Source of the DNA: Pseudomonadota bacterium | Lineage (GTDB): Bacteria; Desulfobacterota; Desulfobulbia; Desulfobulbales; Desulfocapsaceae | Direction: 5' to 3' | Length of the DNA: 37,256 bases | Assembly (NCBI GenBank): GCA_030671085.1 | Contig: DAOVAI010000005.1 | Location: 1-37,256 of the forward strand | In this document: positions 8,230-15,847 of the stretch, one piece after another | Layout of the letters: every line of letters starts with the position of its first letter | Position numbering within the stretch: position 1 is the first letter of the stretch | Notes under the pieces: generated by a model | Told to the model about the DNA's origin: nothing | What the model saw: only the letters and a program-made list of their open reading frames with translations | Database searches by the model: none | Program-made: the position numbers and the translations under genes

Positions 8230-8360
8230 GTAACTCGTCCAGAGCTCCCCAGGTAAGCGAGTGAAACGAGACTCCGCTCGTCCGATTTATTATTGGCGTA
8301 TAGCTCTACTATTACGTCAATAATAAATCGAACGAACCTGAGGCACTCTGAACAAGTTAC
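8230..8360. repeat. MITE-like palindromic element, family C (aspS-hisS gap)
   Basis: A 131-bp element with outer inverted repeats of about 24 bp: left GTAACTCGTCCAGAG then CCCAGG; the right end, read on the complement, GTAACTTGTTCAGAG then CTCAGG. An inner perfect arm CGATTTATTATTG (8283-8295) faces CAATAATAAATCG (8318-8330) and extends through GCGTA/TACG. No coding potential. The whole folds into one long hairpin, typical of non-autonomous palindromic elements. Only one copy is in the window. Confidence 0.75.
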
Positions 8361-8397
8361 ATTCCGTGGTTATTGTTAGTTTTTCTATTCAAAATTC

Positions 8398-8425
8398 GAT
8401 GTTAGACGTTCGATGTTCGACGTTC
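8398..8425. repeat. Heptamer tandem repeat directly after hisS
   Basis: Read on the minus strand, immediately after the hisS stop codon, four 7-bp units occur: GAACGTC, GAACATC, GAACGTC, TAACATC. A similar degenerate run is at 11482-11501, downstream of pcnB. Confidence 0.7.
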
Positions 8426-9703
8426 TCAACAGGTATCTGTTTTTGCAATGCGTTGTAAGAGTAACTGAGTCATTTCAATAATATTTTGATCTATCGCAAT
8501 CTCAGCCTGTTCCTGGCTCTGCATGTCTCGTAAAACGGCCTGGCCCTGTTCCAATTCATTGTCGCCAATGATCAGAACATATCGTGCTCCAGCCTTGTTC
8601 GCCTGTTTCATTTGGCTTTTCAGGCTGCGGCCTTCATAGTCCATGGCAGCACGCAAGCCCTTTTGGCGCAGAGCATGGACCAGGGGAAAGACAAATTCAG
8701 AGGCTGCCTCTCCCAGACCAGCAATAAAGAGGTCTATCTCGCCTTGAGCTGTCTCTACTCCGTCTTTCTGCTGCAGGAGGAGTACCAGTCGTTCTATGCC
8801 CAGGGCAAAACCAACTCCGGGAACTTTTGGGCCGCCCAGCTGTTCGATCAAGCCGTCATAGCGTCCTCCGGCACCCACAGCTGCCTGGGCACCAAGGTCA
8901 CCGGTGATAAACTCAAAGGTAGTCCGGGTGTAGTAATCCAGGCCCCGAACCATAAACTTGTTCAGACTGTAGCTGACTCCGAGCTGCTGCAGCCCAGCCT
9001 GGACCACACTGAAATGGTCACTGCATTCCTGACAGAGATGTTCCTGGATGGAAGGCGCCTCCTCCACCTGGACTCGGCAGGAATGATTTTTACAATCCAG
9101 AACCCGCAACGGGTTGGTCGTGCTGCGCCGCATGCAATCATCGCAAAGCGACCCATATCGATCTTCTATAAAGGCAAGCAGGGTCTCACGAAAACCAGGG
9201 CGACACGCTGGACAGCCCAGGGAATTCAGCTCCAGGGTCACTGTCACTCCAAGCTCTTCCAGGAGCATGGCCCCCATGGCCATGAGTTCGGCATCAACTC
9301 GTGGGTTTGATGCCCCAATCACCTCAACATCCATCTGGTGAAACTGACGAAGCCTGCCCTTCTGGGGACGTTCATGGCGGAACATGGGGCCGATGGTAAA
9401 GAGACGCTGGATGGGTTTCTGCACATGAAGACCGTGCTGGACATAAGCACGAAGCAGAGATGCCGTGGCCTCGGGCCGCATGGTGATCTGCTTGTCGACA
9501 AAGGTGTACATCTCCTTTTCAACAATATCGGTGGCCTCACCAATGGAACGGGCAAAAAGCTCGGTCTTCTCCAGTATGGGCATCCTGATTTCGGAGAAGT
9601 TGAAACGTGTAAAAATATCACGGGCAACGGTTTCCACCCGCTGCCACAACTCCACCTCACCCGGCACGATGTCTTTAAAGCCTTTCAGGGCCTTGATCTT
9701 CAC
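8426..9703 (-). CDS. hisS: Histidyl-tRNA synthetase
   Basis: 425 aa, the usual length of bacterial HisRS. It charges tRNA-His. The N-terminus MKIKALKGFKDIVPGEVELW fits the family. Class II motif 1 lies around FNFSEIRMPILEKTELFARSIG, motif 2 is RLFTIGPMFRHERPQKGRLRQF, the histidine A motif is RGLDYYTRTTFEF and motif 3 is GVGFALGIERL. An internal Cys cluster (CPAC, CDDC, CQEC) is common in this subfamily and suggests a zinc site. The C-terminal anticodon-binding domain begins about residue 330. It is first in the minus-strand run with aspS. Confidence 0.97.
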   Translation of the reverse strand: MKIKALKGFKDIVPGEVELWQRVETVARDIFTRFNFSEIRMPILEKTELFARSIGEATDIVEKEMYTFVDKQITMRPEATASLLRAYVQHGLHVQKPIQRLFTIGPMFRHERPQKGRLRQFHQMDVEVIGASNPRVDAELMAMGAMLLEELGVTVTLELNSLGCPACRPGFRETLLAFIEDRYGSLCDDCMRRSTTNPLRVLDCKNHSCRVQVEEAPSIQEHLCQECSDHFSVVQAGLQQLGVSYSLNKFMVRGLDYYTRTTFEFITGDLGAQAAVGAGGRYDGLIEQLGGPKVPGVGFALGIERLVLLLQQKDGVETAQGEIDLFIAGLGEAASEFVFPLVHALRQKGLRAAMDYEGRSLKSQMKQANKAGARYVLIIGDNELEQGQAVLRDMQSQEQAEIAIDQNIIEMTQLLLQRIAKTDTC

Positions 9704-10053
9704 TACTCTTCCTCCAAGATTTTACAGTTGTAAAAAAGAATAAAATTAAACGCAATTCCCGGGAAATGTCAAGCATATGCGGACAACGCATGGAAAATTC
9801 ACCACTTCCGTATTATTTTCCACCCCTTTTAGTGGAGAATGATCCTGGAGAAATGCCACTGTTCTGCTCCCTTATCCCGCCATCACTGCTTGACAAAAGC
9901 AGGCAAGCAAGGCATTATCATTTTTTGCTCAAAAGATTATAGAGAAGAGTATTAAACCAGATAGATGAAACTAGCCGAGTTAAAAATTGCAGACATCAGT
10001 ATACAAAGAAGGACAAGGATTCAGTCCGGCAGCATCCTGACCACCTCCCGCTT
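9704..10053 (+). promoter_or_regulatory. hisS-pcnB divergent intergenic region with a sigma70-like promoter
   Basis: About 350 bp without a convincing gene. A TTGACA at 9890-9895 with CATTAT at 9913-9918 (17-bp spacer) is a fair sigma70 promoter facing pcnB. A 30-codon frame starts at 9965 and ends by overlapping the pcnB ATG in TTATGA, but it has no ribosome binding site. No hairpin or repeat of note. Confidence 0.45.
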
Positions 10054-11394
10054 ATGACTTTTTCCCGCGATCCCCGGATCATTCCCCCTGACGATCATCC
10101 CATTCGGCATCACATGCTTGACCGGGATGCCATGCATGTGCTCCGTGTGCTCCGTGATAATGGCTACTCAGGATACCTGGTGGGTGGCGGCGTTCGTGAC
10201 CTCTATCTGGGCAAGGCGCCCAAGGATTTCGATATCAGCACCGATGCCCGACCAGGGCAGATCCGCAAACTCTTCCGCAACAGCCGAACCATTGGCAGAC
10301 GCTTCCGCCTGGTTCAGATCCTTTTTCGCGGCAAGGAGATAGAGATCTCCACCCTGCGTTCCTTAAGCGAGTATGATATCGATGGCCCAGAGGCAGTCCT
10401 TGCACCCAACAACACTTACGGCAGCCTGGATGAAGATGCCCAGCGCCGGGATCTTACCATCAATTCCCTGTTCTACGAGATCGAAAATAATACTATTATT
10501 GATTACGTAGGCGGCATTGACGACCTCGATCATTCCATGGTCCGCATCGTCGGCGATCCGGAACGGCGTATTACCAGGGATCCGGTACGTATGCTGCGGG
10601 CCATCCGCCACGCAGCCAGACTCAACTTTACCATCGCACCTGAGAGCTGGCAGGCCATCTGTTCCCACCATGAAAAGCTCACCCTCTGCCCGCCTTCACG
10701 GATTCGCGATGAATTTTTCAGGGATCTGCACGGTGGTGCCTTGTGTCAATGGCTTGACCTGGCCCTGGAGTCGGAACTCTTTTTCGGTGTTCTGGGACTG
10801 TATAAAAAGACGCTTTTCAAAAAAGAAGCCGCTGAGGAACAGCCCTACCGGGAGCAGTTGATGGCCCTGGCAAAGGTTGTTGACCGCAGTGCACTGCTGG
10901 CCAAGGAATCTGGACAGCGAGGCTTGGCCAATGACTTTCTCCTGGCCTTTCTTCTCATTCCCTGGGCCAATGCACGTTTTGACCTGGTTCGTCAGAACCT
11001 GAAAGGGGCAGCAGCCTTTCGTTTCTCCAAAATTCTGCGCGAAAGCCTGGACCAGGAACTGGGTACGCAGCTGAATCTGCGTCGCTCCATCCGCCAGGAG
11101 ATGGTGATTCTCCTTTCCAACCTGCCCCAGTTCCTTCGCTACCGGAAAAATGACTCCTGGCCCAAGTGGTTAAAAAAGAAAAGCTATTTCAAGGCCTGTT
11201 CACTGTTCTGCGAACTCTATCTGGAGTCTGTCACCGGCAAGCAGGCAGATCTTCACCTGTCCTCTCTGCAGAAAAAGCCTCACCGGGAAAGCGAAAATCA
11301 CCCGCGTTCCAAAGGACGGAGCTCTTCCCGTAGAAAACGCTATCGTCCAGCATTTTCCTCAGAGAAAAAAGGTGTTTTCGGTCTGAAGAAATAA
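10054..11394 (+). CDS. pcnB: Poly(A) polymerase I / tRNA nucleotidyltransferase family
   Basis: 446 aa. The nucleotidyltransferase head shows GYLVGGGVRDLYLGKAPKDF with the catalytic DFD, then RKLFRNSRTIGRRFRLVQI and EISTLRS. The neck continues with RRDLTINSLFYEI and GDPERRITRDPVRMLRAIRHAARL. The C-terminal tail is strongly basic (KGRSSSRRKRYRPAFSSEKK), which is typical of bacterial poly(A) polymerase I rather than CCA-adding enzymes. The family adds 3' A-tails to RNA and speeds decay. No HD domain is evident. ATG 10054 has no obvious Shine-Dalgarno; PcnB starts are weakly translated elsewhere too. Followed by a 740-bp gap. Confidence 0.92.
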   Translation: MTFSRDPRIIPPDDHPIRHHMLDRDAMHVLRVLRDNGYSGYLVGGGVRDLYLGKAPKDFDISTDARPGQIRKLFRNSRTIGRRFRLVQILFRGKEIEISTLRSLSEYDIDGPEAVLAPNNTYGSLDEDAQRRDLTINSLFYEIENNTIIDYVGGIDDLDHSMVRIVGDPERRITRDPVRMLRAIRHAARLNFTIAPESWQAICSHHEKLTLCPPSRIRDEFFRDLHGGALCQWLDLALESELFFGVLGLYKKTLFKKEAAEEQPYREQLMALAKVVDRSALLAKESGQRGLANDFLLAFLLIPWANARFDLVRQNLKGAAAFRFSKILRESLDQELGTQLNLRRSIRQEMVILLSNLPQFLRYRKNDSWPKWLKKKSYFKACSLFCELYLESVTGKQADLHLSSLQKKPHRESENHPRSKGRSSSRRKRYRPAFSSEKKGVFGLKK

Positions 11395-12138
11395 GGCCTG
11401 GAATTGATTAGAGGGCCAAGTTACAAACTGCTTTCTTTGACCTTCCCCCTGTTTCCTTTCCGTTCTGCGGTTCAAAATCCCCTGTTCGATATTCGACATT
11501 CTCTATTTAAATCCCTTCAGCCTAATCAACCTCCCCCTCTCCCTTGCTGTGCAGGAAGGGAGTCCACTTTTTATCAGTTTTCCTGATATAAATTGACCAA
11601 CCACTCCTGAAAAAACCCCATCAGCTCAAGGGAACTTTGACACCTCTTCCTACGCAGGTTTGAGCTTGCCGGCGAATTCCACTGGCCGCTCTCCGAGATC
11701 TTCACCGATGGCCACACCTAATAGGGTAATCAGCTTCTGCAAGAGAAAACTCATCACAGCACCTTTCATCCCTCTTCCTTCCAACAGATTGAACATACCC
11801 TGAAGAACAGTGCTTTCACAAACAGTCATGAACAACTATTTTCCCGTATCTGTGACACTTTTAGTCTCATATCAAAATTTTTTATGGAAACATCAAAAAT
11901 TACTGCCATTATTGAGTCATTTTCTTTTGACTTCTTATTTAACATCGCTATACCATCACAATGAGACTAGAGCTGTCCCGTTTTTTCTCAGATTGGAACA
12001 GCCAGCTGTTTCCAATCCGGTAGAGCAGGAAAAGCCCCCTTCCCGGCTCAGACACACCAGGTAACAAAACAGGCTCTCGTGATGCACCCTTCTTTCACGA
12101 TTGATCCGCTGCCAGGGGGATAACCAGAGGAGATGAGT
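11395..12138 (+). promoter_or_regulatory. Long leader/intergenic region before the hydrogenase operon
   Basis: About 740 bp without a supported gene. It contains a degenerate heptamer run (11482-11501). A sigma70-like promoter is present: TTGACT at 11927-11932, 16-bp spacer, TATACC at 11949-11954. A hairpin at 11991-12017 has arms GATTGGAACAGC and GCTGTTTCCAATC, with one extra T. If the promoter is right, the hyaA mRNA has a leader of roughly 180 nt including this hairpin. A short minus-strand frame (11650-11835) has no recognisable family. Confidence 0.45.
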
Positions 12139-13224
12139 ATGGAAGAGCAAGCAGGCAACATCGATCTGAATCCCGATATCAGTAGACGCGGGTTTCTTAA
12201 GAGCTGTACCATTGCCGCAGCCGCCCTGGGCCTTTCCGAGGCCATGATCCCAAGACTTGTAGCAGCTGCTGAATCTGCCCAGCGGCCAACAGTGATCTGG
12301 CTCCACTTTCAGGAATGCACCGGTTGTACCGAGAGCCTGCTTCGCGGATCCCACCCGGATATTGCTCGTCTCATCCTGGATATCATCTCCCTTGACTATC
12401 ATGAAACGGTCATGGCCCCCTCCGGTCACCAGGCCGAAAAAAGCCTGCACGACTCCATGGAAAAAAATGCAGGAAAATTCATCCTGGTGGTGGAAGGAGC
12501 GATCCCTACCGCGGACAATGGTATCTACTGTAAGATTGCGGGACGCACTGCCATGGACATCCTGGCAGAAGCAGCGCCCAAGGCAGCTGCAGTTATTGCC
12601 ATCGGCAGCTGCGCTTCCTTTGGCGGGATCCAGGCTGCCGCCCCAAACCCTACAGGGGCCAAAGGGGTGCAGGACCTGGTTTCCGGAGTTCCCATCGTCA
12701 ACATCCCCGGCTGTCCGCCCAACCCTGTAACCTTCCTGGGCACCGTCCTGCACTATCTGACCTTCAAGCGCTTGCCGAACTGTGACAACCTGGGTCGACC
12801 GCTCTTTGCCTATGGCCGCAGAATTCACGATCACTGCGAACGTCGTGCCCATTTTGATGAGGGCAGATTCGCCGAGCAATTCGGTGACTTTGGTCACAAA
12901 AACGGCTACTGCCTCTATAAGGTGGGCTGCAAAGGACCAGAGACCTTTTCCAACTGTCCGGCTGCCCGCTTCAATGATGTAGATGTGTGGCCGGTATCTG
13001 TGGGCCACGGTTGTGTTGGCTGTACGGAACCGGGGTTCTGGGATACCATGACCCCCTTTTATGAAAGACTGCCCCAGGTTTCCATTCCCGGAACCGGGAT
13101 TATTACCGATGCCGACAGTGCCGGCAAAAAAATCCTTGGTGTGGCAGCAGCAGCAGCCGGTATCCATGCAGCAGTAGGTATCGGCAAGTCCATGATCAAA
13201 GGCAAAGACAAGGATAAGGCATAG
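12139..13224 (+). CDS. hyaA: [NiFe] hydrogenase small subunit (Tat-exported)
   Basis: 361 aa from ATG 12139, preferred over 12133 because AGGAG sits 7 nt before it. The twin-arginine signal is SRRGFLKS (residues 15-22) with the hydrophobic run TIAAAALGLSEAM, so the folded heterodimer is exported. Iron-sulfur ligands follow family order: CTGC (60-63), GSCASFGG, GCPPNP, then HDHCERR, GYCLYKVGC and GHGCVGCTEPGFWD. Residue 62 of ECTGCTE is Gly, so the extra cysteine of O2-tolerant enzymes is absent, which predicts a standard oxygen-sensitive type. The C-terminus (ILGVAAAAAGIHAAVGIG) is a membrane anchor helix. Genes for the large subunit and cytochrome b follow. Group 1 uptake hydrogenase by context. 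Confidence 0.96.
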   Translation: MEEQAGNIDLNPDISRRGFLKSCTIAAAALGLSEAMIPRLVAAAESAQRPTVIWLHFQECTGCTESLLRGSHPDIARLILDIISLDYHETVMAPSGHQAEKSLHDSMEKNAGKFILVVEGAIPTADNGIYCKIAGRTAMDILAEAAPKAAAVIAIGSCASFGGIQAAAPNPTGAKGVQDLVSGVPIVNIPGCPPNPVTFLGTVLHYLTFKRLPNCDNLGRPLFAYGRRIHDHCERRAHFDEGRFAEQFGDFGHKNGYCLYKVGCKGPETFSNCPAARFNDVDVWPVSVGHGCVGCTEPGFWDTMTPFYERLPQVSIPGTGIITDADSAGKKILGVAAAAAGIHAAVGIGKSMIKGKDKDKA

Positions 13225-13226
13225 AA

Positions 13227-13246
13227 GGCGGGGAACCGTTCCCGCC
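13227..13246 (+). promoter_or_regulatory. GC-rich hairpin between hyaA and hyaB
   Basis: GGCGGGGAAC / GTTCCCGCC pair almost perfectly (one bulged G) right after the hyaA stop codon. It is followed by GTAC then seven A and no T run, so it is unlikely to terminate and may stabilise the hyaA message. About 20 bp further, the 14 bases TTACGACGCCATCA match the right end of the repeat element at 35914-36068. Confidence 0.5.
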
Positions 13247-13321
13247 GTACAAAAAAACGACACGATACTTACGACGCCATCAATTATTGCCGGCAACCTT
13301 TTTTCATACGGAGAAAACACA

Positions 13322-15022
13322 ATGGCTCAGCGAATCACCATCGACCCCATCACTAGAATTGAGGGTCATTTACGCATAGACGCAGAAGTAGACGGAGGAA
13401 AAGTGACCAAGGCCTGGTCCTCAGGCCAGATGTGGCGAGGCATTGAGGCCATCCTCCAGGGCCGTGATCCCCGTGATGCCTGGATCTTTACCCAGCGTAT
13501 CTGCGGTGTCTGTACCACGGTCCATGCCCTGGCTTCAGTTCGGGCCGTGGAAAACGCCCTGAACATGCAGATTCCCATCAATGCCCAGTACATCCGTAAC
13601 ATTGTGATGGCCATCCATGCCCTTCAGGATCATATTGTTCATTTTTATGTGCTGTCAGCCCTGGACTGGGTAGATGTGGTTTCAGCCCTTTCTGCAGATC
13701 CCAAAAAGACCGCGGCCCTGGCCTCAAGCCTCTCGGAGTGGCCCGGCAACAGTGCCAAACGCTTTGCCGCAGTACAGGGCAAGGTCAAGGCTCTGGTGGA
13801 TAGCGGCCAGCTCGGTCCCTTTGCCAACGGCTACTGGGGACATCCAGCCATGACCCTGCCGCCCGAAGCCAATCTGATGGCAGTTTCCCACTATCTCGAA
13901 TCCTTTGATTACCAGAGAAAGGCCACCCAGGCCCTGGGAATCATTTCAGGCAAAAATCCGCATATCCAGAATCTTTCTGTGGGCGGGGTAACCACAGCCC
14001 TGAACCCGGACAGCGATTCAGCCCTGAACATGGAACGCCTGTACTGGATCAAACAGCTGATCGATGATGTTCGCGGATTCATCCAGCAGGTCTATCTGCC
14101 GGATGTGGTTGCCGTGGGCGCACTCTACAAGGACTGGCTTCCTTACGGAGCAGGAGTCACCAACTATCTGGCCGTTCCGGACATGGTCCTGAACAAAGAG
14201 GCCACAGAATTTGATCTTCCCGGCGGTACCATCATGGGCGGCGACCTATCTACGGTCAAGGGGATCAACTCCTTCCAGGACGACTACTTCAGTAAAAATA
14301 TTGTGGAAAACATCTCCCACGCCTGGTACGACGGAGACTGGTCTAAACATCCCTATGAGGAAGAAACCGTCCCCAACTACACCGATTTTCAAGATGATGG
14401 AAAATATTCCTGGATCAAGGCTCCCCGTTTCCAGGGAAAACCCATGCAGGTCGGGCCCCTTGCCCAGATGCTGGTGGGTTATGCCCAGGGCCACAAGGAT
14501 ATCGTCAAAAATGTCAATGGTGCACTGAATATGATCTCCAGTGTGGCCGGGGTCACGGTTGGACCGGAGATTCTGCACTCCACTCTGGGCCGCCATGTGG
14601 CACGGGCGGTTCGCGCATCCATGCTCGGCGACCTGGCCATCAAACACTGGGAACTGCTGGTGGACAATATCGGCAAGGGCGATCTGGAGATCTTTAACAA
14701 ACCGGTCTTTCCCAAGGGTGAACAGCAGGGCTATGGGATCCATGAAGCGCCACGGGGTATGCTCTCTCACTGGGTCGTCATCCAGGACGGTAAGATCAAG
14801 AACTACCAGTGCGTGGTCCCCTCGACCTGGAACGCCGGTCCGCGTGATGCAGAAGGTGAACCTGGTCCCTATGAGGCATCTCTTGTGGGCAATCCGGTGG
14901 CTGATGCTGAAAAACCCCTGGAGGTCCTGCGGACCATCCACTCCTTTGATCCCTGTATCGCCTGCGCCGTGCACATGGTTGACCCCAATGGTCAGGAAAT
15001 GATCAAGGTGAAAGCACTATAA
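13322..15022 (+). CDS. hyaB: [NiFe] hydrogenase large subunit
   Basis: 566 aa. Carries the Ni-Fe(CN)2CO active site. The N-terminal motif RICGVCTTVHALASVRAVE (Cys61, Cys64) and the C-terminal motif DPCIACAVH (Cys545, Cys548) supply the four Cys ligands. Neither position is selenocysteine. The sequence continues 15 residues past His551 (MVDPNGQEMIKVKAL), the peptide removed by the endopeptidase encoded by hyaD in this same locus. MAQRITIDPITRIEGHLRID is a typical group 1 start. The gap to hyaA is 97 bp. The subunit has no export signal and rides with HyaA through the Tat system. Confidence 0.97.
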   Translation: MAQRITIDPITRIEGHLRIDAEVDGGKVTKAWSSGQMWRGIEAILQGRDPRDAWIFTQRICGVCTTVHALASVRAVENALNMQIPINAQYIRNIVMAIHALQDHIVHFYVLSALDWVDVVSALSADPKKTAALASSLSEWPGNSAKRFAAVQGKVKALVDSGQLGPFANGYWGHPAMTLPPEANLMAVSHYLESFDYQRKATQALGIISGKNPHIQNLSVGGVTTALNPDSDSALNMERLYWIKQLIDDVRGFIQQVYLPDVVAVGALYKDWLPYGAGVTNYLAVPDMVLNKEATEFDLPGGTIMGGDLSTVKGINSFQDDYFSKNIVENISHAWYDGDWSKHPYEEETVPNYTDFQDDGKYSWIKAPRFQGKPMQVGPLAQMLVGYAQGHKDIVKNVNGALNMISSVAGVTVGPEILHSTLGRHVARAVRASMLGDLAIKHWELLVDNIGKGDLEIFNKPVFPKGEQQGYGIHEAPRGMLSHWVVIQDGKIKNYQCVVPSTWNAGPRDAEGEPGPYEASLVGNPVADAEKPLEVLRTIHSFDPCIACAVHMVDPNGQEMIKVKAL

Positions 15023-15056
15023 GGAAGCAACTTCTTTCATGACAAAGAGGGCTGAC

Positions 15057-15701
15057 ATGAACTATGAAATAAAAAATGTCTGGAGTATTCTGCTCCGTCT
15101 GTTCCACTGGTCCCTGGTGCTGTCCATTGTTACCCTGGTGGTGACCGGGTTCTATATTAATTCTCCATGGACCAATACGACCCTGGAGGGAACCGGGGCC
15201 TTCCCCATGGCCACCATGCGCTACTTCCATTTTCTGGCAGGCTATCTCTTTGCTGCGGCTGTACTGGTGCGACTGTATCTCTATCTCTTTGGCAACCGGC
15301 AGGAGCGAATCTGGGATATCCTTCCAGTCACTCCCAGAAATATCAAAAGCCTGACCACAACCGTTGGCTATTACAGCTATCTCAGCGACAAGCATGATAA
15401 ACGGCTGGGACATAATGTCCTGGCAGGCCTTACTTATGTCCTCACCATTGCAGCTGCTGTTTTTCAGTTGATCGGCGGTTTTTATATGCTCTATCCGGAA
15501 TCCCTGTTCTGGCAGGGGTGGGGTGGAGCCGTCTTCGGCTCTCAGCAACAGGGCCGCTTTATTCACCACCTGCTGATGTGGTACTTTATTCTTTTTGCCT
15601 TTGTTCATATCTACCTGGTGATCTGGAATGACATCAGGTCTCCGGAAGGGCTGACTTCTTCAATCATTACCGGGAAAAAATTTAAACAGAAGAATGGGTG
15701 A
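15057..15701 (+). CDS. hyaC: [NiFe] hydrogenase b-type cytochrome subunit
   Basis: 214 aa. Start at ATG 15057 preferred over 15039 because GAGGG lies six bases before it. Four or five membrane helices are visible (SLVLSIVTLVVTGFYI, FLAGYLFAAAVLVRLYLYLF, VLTIAAAVFQLIGGFYML, LLMWYFILFAFVHIYLVIW). Candidate heme b ligands are the His in LLRLFHWSL, RYFHFLAGY, FIHHLLMWY and FVHIYLV, as in HyaC and other Ni/Fe-hydrogenase cytochromes. It anchors HyaAB and passes electrons from H2 to the quinone pool. It is third in the operon; a repeat element separates it from hypF. Confidence 0.93.
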   Translation: MNYEIKNVWSILLRLFHWSLVLSIVTLVVTGFYINSPWTNTTLEGTGAFPMATMRYFHFLAGYLFAAAVLVRLYLYLFGNRQERIWDILPVTPRNIKSLTTTVGYYSYLSDKHDKRLGHNVLAGLTYVLTIAAAVFQLIGGFYMLYPESLFWQGWGGAVFGSQQQGRFIHHLLMWYFILFAFVHIYLVIWNDIRSPEGLTSSIITGKKFKQKNG

Positions 15702-15728
15702 TAGATTCACAAAAAGATCGATGTTCCC

Positions 15729-15847
15729 GATGGCTAAGAAAAACTTCATCTGCGAGGCATGCAAATTTGACGGAATAGAGCGTACAGAGAATTCGTCGCA
15801 GTGACTGACAATTTGCAACAAGAAAGCAGATGAAGAATTTTTACGAC
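15729..15847. repeat. MITE-like palindromic element, family B, copy 1
   Basis: Fills nearly all of the 128-bp gap between hyaC and hypF. The left arm reads GATGGCTAAGAAAAAC then TTCATCTGCGAGGC; the right arm ends GCAGATGAAGAATTTTTACG, then AC. The inner stem pairs TGCAAATTTG with CAATTTGCA. The same arms occur at 35942-36068, with a different inner stem. The right arm runs into hypF: its ATG and first six codons lie inside the element. Confidence 0.75.

Noticed and set aside
9965-10057. 30-codon frame overlapping the pcnB start (TTATGA)
   Set aside because: Possible leader peptide, but no ribosome binding site or conserved feature.
11650-11835. 61-aa minus-strand frame before the hydrogenase operon
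   Set aside because: Contains a mildly plausible MKGAVMSFLLQKLITLLGV segment after a purine-rich stretch, but no recognised family and no context; too weak to list as a gene.
12139-13224. O2-tolerant membrane-bound hydrogenase
   Set aside because: The proximal cluster motif is CTGCTE; the extra Cys of the O2-tolerant type is Gly.
11956-13320. 454-aa open frame antisense to hyaA
   Set aside because: It mirrors the hydrogenase small subunit, has low-complexity Gly/Cys/His-rich sequence with no family resemblance, and hyaA is certain.
13322-15022. Selenocysteine-type [NiFeSe] hydrogenase
   Set aside because: Both Ni-binding motifs read as plain Cys codons (RICGVC, DPCIAC) with no in-frame TGA.
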